Assembly: GCA_000378885.1 (NCBI GenBank)
Contig: KB900456.1
Location: 363,385-427,384 of the forward strand
Direction: 5' to 3'
Origin: an actinobacterium SCGC AAA044-N04
GTDB lineage: Bacteria; Actinomycetota; Actinomycetes; Nanopelagicales; Nanopelagicaceae
DNA length: 64,000 bases
The notes beneath the pieces are model-generated. The model ran no database searches and was not told where the DNA came from. It worked only from the letters and a program-made list of their open reading frames with translations. Made by a program: the position numbers and the translations under genes. Below, one piece after another: positions 25,227-33,550 of the stretch (the stretch's first letter is position 1; every line of letters begins with the position of its first letter).

Positions 25227-26648
25227 ATGCCTATTTTTGAATTAGAGCTCAATGGTCCAAACCTGATTCAAGAATCAGAGCGCAGTGGTTCGGCTCACTC
25301 ATTATTTTGGCCTTGGTGTGGTGCAAATGTTTCACTATTGGCCCTTTCATATGGCGCATTCTTTTTGGGCTTTGGAATCTCCTTTAGGCAGGCAACAATG
25401 GCCGCCATTATTGGAACGGTTCTATCTTTTCTGGTTGTTGGTTTTAGCTCCCTTGCTGGTAAGAAATCAAATGCACCAACAATGATTTTATCTAGAGCAA
25501 CCTTTGGCGTTAAGGGAAATTTTGTCCCCGGGGCTCTTTCTTACTTAATCTTTGTTGGCTGGGAGACAGTTCTTGTTTCCCTTGCAACCCTGGCCACCGG
25601 CACAGTCTTTGCTCGTCTGGGTCATATCAACCATGATCTTTCGCTAGTCATTGGGTTTGTAATCGCCGTTTCACTCACTGTTTTTGGGGGAGTGCTTGGC
25701 TTTGCAACGATAATGAAGATTCAAAAGTGGCTCACACTTGTAACGGTAGTAATGACCGTTGTTTATATCGCCCTCACAATCGATAGTGTTAATTGGCAAG
25801 CGGTAAGTGCGATCAAAGATGGAACATCACAGGGATTTATTGGCGCATTAATCTTTGGTATTACAGGCATTGGTTTGGGTTGGGTAAATTCGGCAGCTGA
25901 TTATTCGCGCTATTTGCCTCGTACGGTTTCTAGTAAAGCAGTTGTTGGGTGGACAGTGCTAGGTGCATCCTTAGTTCCAATTGTTTTAGTTATCTATGGT
26001 TCAGCTTTGGCTGGAAGTAGTAAAGAGTTAAGTGATGCGATTGCTATGGATCCCATCGGAGCCCTTACTACCTTGCTTCCAACTTGGTATCTGATTCCAT
26101 TTGCGCTGGTCGCAGTGCTTGGTTTGGTGGGTGGTGCAATTCTTGATCTTTATTCTTCCGGATTAACCCTTGTTTCAATCGGTTTACCAGTCAAGCGCCA
26201 TGTTGCTGCATCTATTGATGCGGTAATAATGCTCATAGGCACGATTTATATTGTGTGGTTTGCAGATAACTTCTTTGCACCATTTCAAGGTTTTCTTATT
26301 ACTTTAGGTGTGCCAGTTGCTGTGTGGTCAGCAATCTTTGTAGCTGATGTGATTATGCGAAAGAATCCTTACTCAGAGACAGATTTGTATAACCCAACTG
26401 GGCGATATGGTGCTTGGAACAAGAAATCACTTGCACTTATGCTTGTTGGCTCCATTATCGGCTGGGGGCTAGTGACGAATACTTTTGCATCCTGGTTATC
26501 GTGGCAGGGCTATTTGCTCTTTCTCATTGGTGGCAAAGATGGGGCTTGGGCATTTGCAAATGTAGGTGTTATTGCAGCACTTGTTATTGGTTTTCTTGGA
26601 CACCTAGTTTTATCAAGAAAAGCTATAGCTGCGCAGGAGTCCTTCTAA
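25227..26648 (+). CDS. NCS1-family nucleobase permease (purine-cytosine permease)
   Basis: A 473-residue, 12-helix cation symporter of the nucleobase-cation-symport-1 family. The first helix segment NVSLLALSYGAFFLGFG and the FIGALIFGITGIGLGWVNSAADYSRYLP segment are typical of CodB/Fcy2-like carriers. Cytosine, purines or allantoin are possible substrates. It is ten bases downstream of copC and probably shares that transcript. The last 26 bases overlap the convergent nhaA end. Confidence 0.87.
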   Translation: MPIFELELNGPNLIQESERSGSAHSLFWPWCGANVSLLALSYGAFFLGFGISFRQATMAAIIGTVLSFLVVGFSSLAGKKSNAPTMILSRATFGVKGNFVPGALSYLIFVGWETVLVSLATLATGTVFARLGHINHDLSLVIGFVIAVSLTVFGGVLGFATIMKIQKWLTLVTVVMTVVYIALTIDSVNWQAVSAIKDGTSQGFIGALIFGITGIGLGWVNSAADYSRYLPRTVSSKAVVGWTVLGASLVPIVLVIYGSALAGSSKELSDAIAMDPIGALTTLLPTWYLIPFALVAVLGLVGGAILDLYSSGLTLVSIGLPVKRHVAASIDAVIMLIGTIYIVWFADNFFAPFQGFLITLGVPVAVWSAIFVADVIMRKNPYSETDLYNPTGRYGAWNKKSLALMLVGSIIGWGLVTNTFASWLSWQGYLLFLIGGKDGAWAFANVGVIAALVIGFLGHLVLSRKAIAAQESF

Positions 26649-27420
26649 GCCAGATGTATCCGGCTAGGCCTGAAATAATTGCTGAAATAAATAGTCCCAG
26701 TCTTACTTGATCCAACTCTGCTTCTGAACGTGCTGCGATGTCTGCAATTACTAAGGCAACCGTGAGTCCCATTCCTGCCAACGTTGCCACACCAGATATC
26801 TCTTTCATACCAATTTTTGCATGGCCACCAAAGCGCAGAACCAGCCAAGCAAAAAGAGTGATACCAAGTATTTTTCCTATAGATCTGGCCAGGATAATTG
26901 CAACAGTTGTTTGCGATGTGAAAGCACTGATACTGATATTAAGAGGAATATTTACAATCACTATGACAGGCACGATGAAATAGGTTGATACAGGTGTTAA
27001 AACTTTGATTACTTTCTGGAGTGCATGAGTGCGCAGCGGCAGTAGGAATCCGATTGTGGCTGCAACCAAAGTAGTCAACGCTTTTATAGGCTCTAAATCA
27101 TTGCCATAGAAGATGGCAAGAACAATGAGAGAAAATAAGTCATCGGCGATTGCCAGAGTTAAAAGAAATAGGCGCACGTGTGGATTTACTCGCTTACCCA
27201 ACAACGAGAGCACGCCAAGTGCAAGAGCAATATCTGTGGGCATTGATGCTGCCCAGACGTGAGAACCTGGATTAATTAGTAAATAGATTGTTGCCGGGAC
27301 AATCATGCCCCCCAGGGCTGCAACGATGGGAACGATGGCAGTTTTAAAATCCTTAATGCCGTTCTTAATCTCTAGACCAACTAGAAAGAAGAAGATTGCG
27401 ATTAAGGCATCAAGGAACAT
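26623..27420 (-). CDS. nhaA: Na+/H+ antiporter NhaA, lacking the first helix
   Basis: A 265-residue NhaA-family antiporter, against roughly 390-430 in typical members. The ion site is intact: the TDIALALG aspartate, the adjacent pair in AIADDLFSL (equivalent to D163/D164 of E. coli), and the lysine in SIGKILG. The chain begins at DALIAIFFFLVGLEIK, which aligns with helix 2, so helix 1 and the following hairpin are absent. A TAGATT hexamer 6 bases before the ATG supports this start. A 48-residue one-helix ORF ends 12 bases upstream and may be related. Confidence 0.82.
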   Translation of the reverse strand: MFLDALIAIFFFLVGLEIKNGIKDFKTAIVPIVAALGGMIVPATIYLLINPGSHVWAASMPTDIALALGVLSLLGKRVNPHVRLFLLTLAIADDLFSLIVLAIFYGNDLEPIKALTTLVAATIGFLLPLRTHALQKVIKVLTPVSTYFIVPVIVIVNIPLNISISAFTSQTTVAIILARSIGKILGITLFAWLVLRFGGHAKIGMKEISGVATLAGMGLTVALVIADIAARSEAELDQVRLGLFISAIISGLAGYIWLRRTPAQL

Positions 27421-27426
27421 CCCATA

Positions 27427-27432
27427 AATCTA
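27427..27432 (-). promoter_or_regulatory. -10 element for nhaA
   Basis: TAGATT directly after the small-ORF stop, with 6 bases to the ATG at 27420. It supports the short N terminus. Confidence 0.45.
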
Positions 27433-27579
27433 CTATGCAGCTAGGAGTTCTTCCTCATAATTATTGTCGACGAGCGGGATGAAATTGCGGTGTGCGACGT
27501 GGTCATCATTCATAATCATCATGAAGACGCCTATAACAGTACCGATCATGAGCAGTGGAAAAATCGCTATAAGTGCCAT
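27433..27579 (-). CDS. 48-residue single-helix membrane protein upstream of nhaA
   Basis: A short frame from ATG at 27579 to TAG at 27433. It begins MALIAIFPLLMIGTVIGVF, giving one transmembrane helix at residues 3-23, followed by a polar tail with paired Asp, His and Glu residues. A clear GGAG ribosome site lies 7 bases before the ATG. No family is recognised. It precedes the NhaA gene, which lacks its first helix, so it could supply a helix in trans or be a small regulator; both are inference. Confidence 0.6.
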   Translation of the reverse strand: MALIAIFPLLMIGTVIGVFMMIMNDDHVAHRNFIPLVDNNYEEELLAA

Positions 27580-27725
27580 TGTGTTCTCCGTATCTAAAAG
27601 GTTGGGTTCCTTACAAAGCAGAGAATGAATGATGAACCTGGGCAGAGTCCTTGTGGAACCTGTGCTCAGCGGTAGGGTTTAGACAGAAATGACTTAGGTG
27701 ATAGTTAGAAAAGCCTGAGGAAACA

Positions 27726-27757
27726 ACAAAGCCCGCACCAATAGGCACGGGCTTTGT
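27726..27757 (-). terminator. intrinsic terminator after glnA
   Basis: A stem of ACAAAGCCCG with CGGGCTTTGT, extended by inner GCC/GGT pairs around a TATT loop, then a TTGTTT tail on the minus strand, 13 bases after the glnA stop. Confidence 0.8.
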
Positions 27758-27770
27758 CTTAAAGCGTTTT

Positions 27771-29201
27771 TTAGATGTCGTAATAGAGCTCGAACTCAGC
27801 TGGATGTGGACGCAAGCGAACATAGTCAACTTCTTGCTTGCGCTTGAATTCGATCCATGTCTCGATGAGATCCTTTGTAAATACTCCACCCTTGAGCAAG
27901 AACTCGTGATCGCGCTCTAGGTTGTTGAGTACTTCATCAAGTGATCCTGGAACTTGTGGAATTGCCGCAGCTTCTGCGCCAGTTAATTCATACAAGTCTT
28001 TATCTACTGGGGCAGGTGGTTCGATCTTATTGATGATTCCATCAAGACCAGCCATCAACATCGCAGCAAATGCTAGATATGGATTTGAAGATGGATCTGG
28101 GCAACGGAACTCAATGCGCTTTGCCTTTGGATTGGATCCAGTAATTGGGATACGGATACAAGCTGAACGGTTACGTGCTGAGTAAACAAGGTTTACTGGT
28201 GCTTCATAACCTGGGACTAAGCGACGATATGAGTTAACAGTTGGATTAGTGAAAGCAAGCAATGACGGTGCGTGCTTTAGGAGGCCACCGACATAGTGAC
28301 GGGCCATGTCTGAAAGATCGCCGTATCCATCACCGAAGAACAATGGCTTGCCATCTTTCCAGAGTGATTGGTGAACGTGCATACCTGAACCGTTATCACC
28401 AAATAAAGGCTTTGGCATAAATGTTGCAGTCTTGCCGCCCTGCCATGCAGTGTTACGGATGACGTACTTAAACTTCATTACATCATCACCAGCATGCAAA
28501 ATATCTGTGAAGCGGTAGTTAATTTCCATCTGCCCTGCTGTACCAACTTCGTGGTGTGAACGCTCAACAAGTAGGCCAACTTTTCCAAGTTGCATAACCA
28601 TTTCATCGCGAAGATCAGCAAACTGATCTGTTGGTGATACTGGGAAGTATCCACCCTTGACGCGAGTACGGTATCCGCGGTTTGGAGTTCCATCGGCATC
28701 TTCTTTAATTCCTGTGTTCCAAGCACCCTCATAAGAATCAATCTCATGATAAGCAGTGTTGATATCGGTCTTAAAGCGAACGCGATCGAAAACATAAAAT
28801 TCAGCTTCTGGTGCAAAGAATGCTGTGTCAGCAATTCCTTGGGCACGCATGAAGTCAACTGCCTTTGCCACAACTCCACGTGGATCACGGCTATATGGTG
28901 AGTTATCTATTGGGTTGTGAACAGAGAAGATAATGACAAGCGTCTTCTCTTTACGGTAAGGATCAACGTATGCAGATTCTGGAACTGGTAACAGTTTCAT
29001 ATCTGATTCATGGATTGACTGGAAACCACGAATTGATGAACCATCAAACATCAGACCATCAGTAAAGACAGCCTCATCAAATGATTCAACAGGAACGTTG
29101 AAGTGGTGCTGGATTCCAGGAAGATCAGTAAAGCGAACATCAACAAGCTTTACGTCTTCCTTCTTGATATATGCAAATATTTCTGCAGAGTTCTTAAACA
29201 T
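27771..29201 (-). CDS. glnA: glutamine synthetase, type I
   Basis: A 476-residue enzyme forming glutamine from glutamate, ammonia and ATP as a dodecamer. The beta-Grasp domain fills the first 100 residues. The [11 protein letters not shown] segment carries the catalytic histidine, and the NRSACIRIP loop and [14 protein letters not shown] segment bind substrate. Y404 in DKDLYEL corresponds to the adenylylation tyrosine of GSI-beta enzymes, so GlnE control is likely. A GGGAG ribosome site precedes the ATG. Proximity to RDD, DUF4191, lipA and lipB matches glnA1 of Mycobacterium. Confidence 0.97.
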   Translation of the reverse strand: MFKNSAEIFAYIKKEDVKLVDVRFTDLPGIQHHFNVPVESFDEAVFTDGLMFDGSSIRGFQSIHESDMKLLPVPESAYVDPYRKEKTLVIIFSVHNPIDNSPYSRDPRGVVAKAVDFMRAQGIADTAFFAPEAEFYVFDRVRFKTDINTAYHEIDSYEGAWNTGIKEDADGTPNRGYRTRVKGGYFPVSPTDQFADLRDEMVMQLGKVGLLVERSHHEVGTAGQMEINYRFTDILHAGDDVMKFKYVIRNTAWQGGKTATFMPKPLFGDNGSGMHVHQSLWKDGKPLFFGDGYGDLSDMARHYVGGLLKHAPSLLAFTNPTVNSYRRLVPGYEAPVNLVYSARNRSACIRIPITGSNPKAKRIEFRCPDPSSNPYLAFAAMLMAGLDGIINKIEPPAPVDKDLYELTGAEAAAIPQVPGSLDEVLNNLERDHEFLLKGGVFTKDLIETWIEFKRKQEVDYVRLRPHPAEFELYYDI

Positions 29202-29220
29202 GCTTCTCCCAATTCACATG

Positions 29221-29285
29221 GATACATAAAAGGTGTATCAGTGCAGATTTTCTCGACTTTGAGGCCTCTGCTTCTTGGCCAAGAA
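29221..29285. promoter_or_regulatory. palindrome cluster between glnA and RDD gene
   Basis: Three inverted repeats: GATACA-N7-TGTATC (29221-29239), GAGGCCTC (29261-29268) and the perfect 14-mer TTCTTGGCCAAGAA (29272-29285). They lie in the divergent promoter region and may be regulator sites for nitrogen control; the regulator is unknown. Confidence 0.4.
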
Positions 29286-29350
29286 TAAGTCGCAAAAGGG
29301 GAAATGGCCTAACCGCCCTGTTACATCCATGTTAAGAATTTAAAGGGCGT

Positions 29351-29356
29351 TAGGCT
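29351..29356 (+). promoter_or_regulatory. -10 element for the RDD gene
   Basis: TAGGCT with 7 bases to the ATG at 29364. Confidence 0.5.
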
Positions 29357-29363
29357 TAGGCCC

Positions 29364-29735
29364 ATGAGCTATCCATTCATTCGAACCACCTATGCCCGCC
29401 GCATGAGCGCTCTGGCCCTGGATTGGTTGGCCTGCTATGCCATCGAGGCCGCCCTGAGCGGTGGCATTAACCAGATGAGCCCTAATAGTTCCCTCTATGT
29501 TCTAGCTCTCTTCTTTGCCCAAGTGTGGATTCTTACCGCCCTGCAAGGAGCCACTCTTGGGCACCGCCTCTTTGGAATGAAGGTTGTGCGCTTTGAAGAT
29601 GGTGGATCACTCTCTATTGGCCAAGCGCTAGTTAGAACGATCCTTTTGGTACTAGTAGTTACTGCCGTTACTTTTGATGCAAATGGTCGCGGAATTCATG
29701 AGCGTTTAAGCGAATCAGTACTGACAAGAAGTTAG
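29364..29735 (+). CDS. RDD-family membrane protein
   Basis: A 123-residue protein with an N-terminal RR-MSALALDWLACY segment carrying the Arg-Asp pattern for which the family is named, then three hydrophobic helices and the TLGHRLFGMKV loop. Function is unknown; some relatives affect ion homeostasis. Its place beside glnA matches Rv2219A of Mycobacterium. The mRNA appears to be leaderless. Confidence 0.85.
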   Translation: MSYPFIRTTYARRMSALALDWLACYAIEAALSGGINQMSPNSSLYVLALFFAQVWILTALQGATLGHRLFGMKVVRFEDGGSLSIGQALVRTILLVLVVTAVTFDANGRGIHERLSESVLTRS

Positions 29736-29767
29736 AACATCTCTTAATCAATCAAGTTAACTCCGCT

Positions 29768-29773
29768 TACACT
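29768..29773 (+). promoter_or_regulatory. -10 element for the S51-like gene
   Basis: TACACT with 6 bases to the ATG at 29780. Confidence 0.5.
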
Positions 29774-29779
29774 TACCGA

Positions 29780-30505
29780 ATGAATGGCTCACTGGCATTA
29801 GTTGGTTCAGGTGAATATCTGCCTGCGATGAGCCAGTTTGAGAAATCACTGATTCACGATGGTGTTAAGAACGGCAAGGATGCTAGATATGTTCAAATTC
29901 CAACTGCGGCTGGTCGAGAGAGCTCTGATCGTTTGGCGTATTGGAAAGCTCTTGGTCTCGCGCAAGCTACTGGCATCGGAGTAGAGGCAACATATCTTCC
30001 AGTCTTTACACGAGAAGATGCATTCAATCAAAAATATGTTGATGCGGTGGCAAATAGCGCCTTGATGTATATGTCTGGGGGAGACCCACACCATTTAGCT
30101 GAAGTTTTGATTGACACACCACTGTGGTCGGCAATTATTGAGAATTGGAAAACAGGAGCATCTCTTGCAGGATGCAGCGCTGGAGCAATGGTTCTGAGTG
30201 CGCATATTCCTAACTTTCGTTTACTCAAAAAGTCTCCAACTGCAGGTCTCAACCTGCTACCAGAGATCCGTGTGATACCTCACTTTAATAAGTTCTTTAA
30301 GTGGATTCCAGAGAGTGCTGCAAAGGTGTTACTGTATGTGCCGGATAACTCTATTTTGATAGGCGTTGATGAACTGACAGCAATTGTGAAACGTTCAGGT
30401 GAGAATGACTGGCTAGTGGTTGGGCAAGCCAAAGTGCATGTATTAAAGGGTATGCCTGATCAACAACTACACGATGGGGAGAGAATTAAACTTCCAACGC
30501 CTTAA
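29780..30505 (+). CDS. peptidase S51-like (type 1 glutamine-amidotransferase-like) protein
   Basis: A 241-residue cytosolic protein. The nucleophile elbow is AGCSAGAMVLS near residue 134, with serine in the position used by dipeptidase E and cyanophycinase. YMSGGDPHHLAEVL near residue 97 and the HFNKFFK histidine segment also fit the family. It could cleave Asp-containing peptides. Neither partner cyanophycin synthetase nor another clue to the substrate is present. Confidence 0.8.
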   Translation: MNGSLALVGSGEYLPAMSQFEKSLIHDGVKNGKDARYVQIPTAAGRESSDRLAYWKALGLAQATGIGVEATYLPVFTREDAFNQKYVDAVANSALMYMSGGDPHHLAEVLIDTPLWSAIIENWKTGASLAGCSAGAMVLSAHIPNFRLLKKSPTAGLNLLPEIRVIPHFNKFFKWIPESAAKVLLYVPDNSILIGVDELTAIVKRSGENDWLVVGQAKVHVLKGMPDQQLHDGERIKLPTP

Positions 30506-30513
30506 AAGGTTGG
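30494..30513. terminator. weak bidirectional hairpin between convergent genes
   Basis: CCAA-CG-CCTT pairs with AAGG-TTGG around an AA loop, a stem with a two-base bulge that spans the stop of the S51-like gene and lies just before the DUF4191 stop. There is no strong U tract, so termination is uncertain. Confidence 0.35.
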
Positions 30514-30515
30514 TA

Positions 30516-31193
30516 TTAGCGAATCTTTGGAGCGCGAGTTGGCATGGGACCCTTTGGAATTGGCATGGATAAACCGCCAACTGCCTTTAGGCGAGCACGA
30601 ACTTCACGCATTTGATGGGCAGTTAACTTCTTAGGTTGCTTCTGCAAATGCTTTTGTAGTTTACGAAGGGAAACTTGTCCTTCACCATCGCCAACAATTA
30701 CTTCAATCACTGGAACTCCAGGAGCAAAGCGTTCAGTCTTCTTATGCTCATCTTGTAATAGTTGGCGAAGAGTGTTGGGTGAACCTTCTCCGGTGAGAAC
30801 AATTCCTGCACGGCCAACACTGCGGTGAACCATGTCTTGGTTTCGCGAGACTGCAACGGCTGGAGTTGTTGTCCAACCCTTACGAATAGCCATCAATACG
30901 CTTGCACCAGCGCCCATCTGACCTTCAATGGATGAATATGCTGCGCGGCCGGCAACTCGAGTAAAGAAAAGTAGAGTTGTGAGAAAAGAAAGTGGAGTGA
31001 AAATAAAGCCAACATAGACTGGATGATCAACGGCGATACCGATACTAATTCCGATTCCAAGTGTTACAAGGAAGATTGCAACTAGTGCAATGCCAATCCA
31101 AGGTTTTACCTGCTTGGTGACGGCGTAGGCATCACGGAAAGTCTGAAAGCGTGGAGTCTTGATTTTCTTTTCTTTAGCTTTTCTCTTAAACAT
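30516..31193 (-). CDS. DUF4191 family membrane protein
   Basis: A 225-residue protein with a lysine-rich start, two helices near residues 35-60 and 65-85, and a cytosolic C-terminal region ending in a basic tail. The family is actinobacterial and of unknown function. It regularly sits downstream of lipA, as in Mycobacterium (Rv2219); here the PlsC paralogue is inserted between them. It starts 4 bases after the acyltransferase stop, so the genes form one operon with lipB and lipA. Confidence 0.85.
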   Translation of the reverse strand: MFKRKAKEKKIKTPRFQTFRDAYAVTKQVKPWIGIALVAIFLVTLGIGISIGIAVDHPVYVGFIFTPLSFLTTLLFFTRVAGRAAYSSIEGQMGAGASVLMAIRKGWTTTPAVAVSRNQDMVHRSVGRAGIVLTGEGSPNTLRQLLQDEHKKTERFAPGVPVIEVIVGDGEGQVSLRKLQKHLQKQPKKLTAHQMREVRARLKAVGGLSMPIPKGPMPTRAPKIR

Positions 31194-31197
31194 GGCT

Positions 31198-31896
31198 TTA
31201 GTTTAGTGGGGCAGGGGCAGTTCCACCAAGGCGGGCCGGAGCCCAACGTTGGCCCACATGGCTATCAGGGTAGTTTTCTTGCACCTGATACAACATGGAA
31301 AGCAAAGTTTCGCGCAAATGTAACTCTGCTTGCTCAACATCTGCCCCCCGCTCATAATAAATCGGCTCACCAAAGATGACGGTCACAGGGAATTTATTGT
31401 GCTTGAGGTTTCGCTTAAGGCCTTTAGTCCAAATTCTTTGGCTTCCCCAAATAATCGTCGGAATAATTGGAACTCCGGCACCCATTGCTAATCTGACAGC
31501 GCCAGATTTGAGCTCTTTAATCTCAAATGACGTAGAGGTAGTGCCTTCAGGAAAAATGCCAATGATCTCGCCAGATTTTAAAGCGCGAAGGGCTGCAACA
31601 AAAGATGCTGAGCCATTACTGCGATCAACATTAATGTGGTGCATTCCGCGCATCAAGGGTCCAGCTACTTTGTTATCAAAGATCTCCTTCTTAGCCATAA
31701 AGCGCACATATCGCCCTGCAGGTAATGCCGCTGTGCCAGTAATTGCAAAATCCAAATAGCTCACATGGTTGATCGCAAGAATTGCACCATCTTTTCGTGG
31801 GATGTTTTCCTCACCACTAAAATCAAATCGCAGACCAAGTATTTTCCAAAAAGTCTTTATTGCAACAATGACTGGAGGATAAACAAGATCAGCCAC
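31198..31896 (-). CDS. 1-acyl-sn-glycerol-3-phosphate acyltransferase paralogue
   Basis: A PlsC-family membrane acyltransferase of about 232 residues. The catalytic INHVSYLDF (H-x4-D) motif and FPEGTTS motif are both intact. The GTG at 31896 is preferred because it overlaps the lipA stop by only 8 bases; an upstream in-frame start at 31959 would lie deep inside lipA. It is placed between lipA and DUF4191 in the same operon. It may differ from the 16.7-kb copy in acyl chain or acceptor. Confidence 0.88.
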   Translation of the reverse strand: MADLVYPPVIVAIKTFWKILGLRFDFSGEENIPRKDGAILAINHVSYLDFAITGTAALPAGRYVRFMAKKEIFDNKVAGPLMRGMHHINVDRSNGSASFVAALRALKSGEIIGIFPEGTTSTSFEIKELKSGAVRLAMGAGVPIIPTIIWGSQRIWTKGLKRNLKHNKFPVTVIFGEPIYYERGADVEQAELHLRETLLSMLYQVQENYPDSHVGQRWAPARLGGTAPAPLN

Positions 31897-32821
31897 GAGC
31901 AGCCTTGGCTTCAATTGCTTGCTTATAGAGGCGACCAGCACGATAGCTTGAACGAACAAGTGGTCCGCTCATGACGCCGAGGAATCCAATATCAGTTGCC
32001 TCTTTTGCTAGTTCCACAAACTCTTCTGGCTTAACCCAACGCTCTACAGGGTGATGACGATTAGTTGGTCGTAAGTACTGAGTAATAGTGATTAAGTCAC
32101 AGCCGGCATCATGCAGATCTACCAGCGCTTGCGTGATTTCTTCGCGGGTTTCACCCAAACCAAGGATGAGATTTGATTTAGTAACTAAACCGAAATCGCG
32201 GGCGATAGATATAACAGTTAAGGATTTTTCATAAGTGAAGGCTGGACGTATGCGTTTGAAAATTCGGGGGACAGTCTCCAGGTTATGGGCAAAGACTTCA
32301 GGGCGGGTTTCAAAAATTTCATTGAGTAGGTGTGCCTTTGCATGAAAGTCAGGTGCCAACATTTCAACGCCTGTGCCTGGATTTAATTCATGCACCATGC
32401 GAATTGTTTCGGCATAGAGCCAAGCACCTTCATCAGGTAAGTCATCGCGAGTAACACCAGTAATAGTTGCGTATTTAAGACCCATAGCTTTAACAGACTC
32501 AGCAACTTTTCTTGGCTCTTCACGATCTAATGGATCAGGTTTACCCGTATCAATATTGCAAAAATCGCAGCGACGCGTGCACTTATCGCCACCGATAAGA
32601 AATGTTGCTTCTTTATCTTCCCAACATTCAAAGATATTTGGGCATGCTGCTTCTTGGCAGACGGTGTGTAGGCCTTCAGATTTAACAAGGCTTTGCAGGC
32701 GTGTGTATTCGGGGCCCATATGTGCCTTGGTCTTAATCCATTCGGGCTTTCGTTCAATTGGAACAGCAGCGTTACGTGCCTCAATACGGATTAATTTACG
32801 ACCTTCAGGAGCAAGTGTCAT
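31889..32821 (-). CDS. lipA: lipoyl synthase
   Basis: A 310-residue radical-SAM enzyme that inserts two sulfurs into protein-bound octanoate. The auxiliary cluster motif is C-x4-C-x5-C ([12 protein letters not shown]), and the radical-SAM motif C-x3-C-x2-C is CTRRCDFC. The C-terminal SSYRAG serine ligand is present. The ATG at 32821 overlaps the lipB stop as ATGA, giving translational coupling. Products serve SucB at 38.8 kb and the glycine cleavage H protein. Confidence 0.96.
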   Translation of the reverse strand: MTLAPEGRKLIRIEARNAAVPIERKPEWIKTKAHMGPEYTRLQSLVKSEGLHTVCQEAACPNIFECWEDKEATFLIGGDKCTRRCDFCNIDTGKPDPLDREEPRKVAESVKAMGLKYATITGVTRDDLPDEGAWLYAETIRMVHELNPGTGVEMLAPDFHAKAHLLNEIFETRPEVFAHNLETVPRIFKRIRPAFTYEKSLTVISIARDFGLVTKSNLILGLGETREEITQALVDLHDAGCDLITITQYLRPTNRHHPVERWVKPEEFVELAKEATDIGFLGVMSGPLVRSSYRAGRLYKQAIEAKAARG

Positions 32822-33474
32822 GCGCACACCTTCTTTAGCGATTCAAAAATATGTCGCTCAACTAGCGGAGAAACTTCTTCAATGCTTATCGTACGGCCTA
32901 GCTCTTTAGAAATGGAAGTCACATCAGCATCTGCAATTCCACACGGAATGATCTGATTAAAGGCGCTCAGATCTGGGCATACATTGAGTGCGAAGCCATG
33001 CATTGTTACGCCTTTACTCACGCGAATACCAATGGCAGCTATTTTGCGATCACCTTTCTCATCAATAACCCAAACACCAGAACGTCCTGAAACACATGTG
33101 GCTTTAATCCCTAGATCTTCACAGACATTTATCAGCCCTCGTTCAATTTCGCGGACAAAGCCGACAAGTTCATGTGGTTGAGACAGTTTGACGATTGGAT
33201 ATCCAACTAGTTGTCCTGGACCATGCCAAGTAATTTTTCCACCGCGATCAACTTCAATTACTGGCGTTCCATCCTGTGGTTTTTCTGAATCTAATGTTCG
33301 GCGTCCTGCCGTGTAAACCGATGGATGCTCGAGCAAGAGCAAAGTATTGGGGCGAATTCCCTCAGCAACTTCTGAGTGAATAGTGCGTTGTACTTGCCAA
33401 GCCTTTTCATAATCAATGAGGCCATGGCGGGTGAGGGCAATTGCACTCTGGTTCGGCTGGGTTACAACGGGCAC
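32818..33474 (-). CDS. lipB: octanoyl-ACP:protein octanoyltransferase
   Basis: A 218-residue enzyme that moves octanoyl from ACP to lipoyl domains. The [17 protein letters not shown] segment near residue 75 and the [11 protein letters not shown] segment with the catalytic cysteine and nearby lysine (RKIAAIGIR) are intact. It starts with GTG and has a leaderless -10. It leads the lipB-lipA-plsC-DUF4191 operon. Confidence 0.95.
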   Translation of the reverse strand: MPVVTQPNQSAIALTRHGLIDYEKAWQVQRTIHSEVAEGIRPNTLLLLEHPSVYTAGRRTLDSEKPQDGTPVIEVDRGGKITWHGPGQLVGYPIVKLSQPHELVGFVREIERGLINVCEDLGIKATCVSGRSGVWVIDEKGDRKIAAIGIRVSKGVTMHGFALNVCPDLSAFNQIIPCGIADADVTSISKELGRTISIEEVSPLVERHIFESLKKVCA

Positions 33475-33480
33475 ATCGCT

Positions 33481-33486
33481 AGCCTA
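33481..33486 (-). promoter_or_regulatory. -10 element for the lipB operon
   Basis: TAGGCT with 6 bases to the GTG at 33474. Confidence 0.5.
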
Positions 33487-33550
33487 AAGGTAGGCTTGCC
33501 TCCTTACCAATTGAAGCCATATCAGACCTCTAGGAAAGGCCGCCTTCACC

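Noticed and set aside
26623..27579. Frameshift joining the 48-residue ORF and nhaA into one gene
   Set aside because: The small ORF does not resemble NhaA helix 1. It has its own ribosome site and stop, and nhaA has its own upstream -10. It is kept as a question only because a helix is missing.
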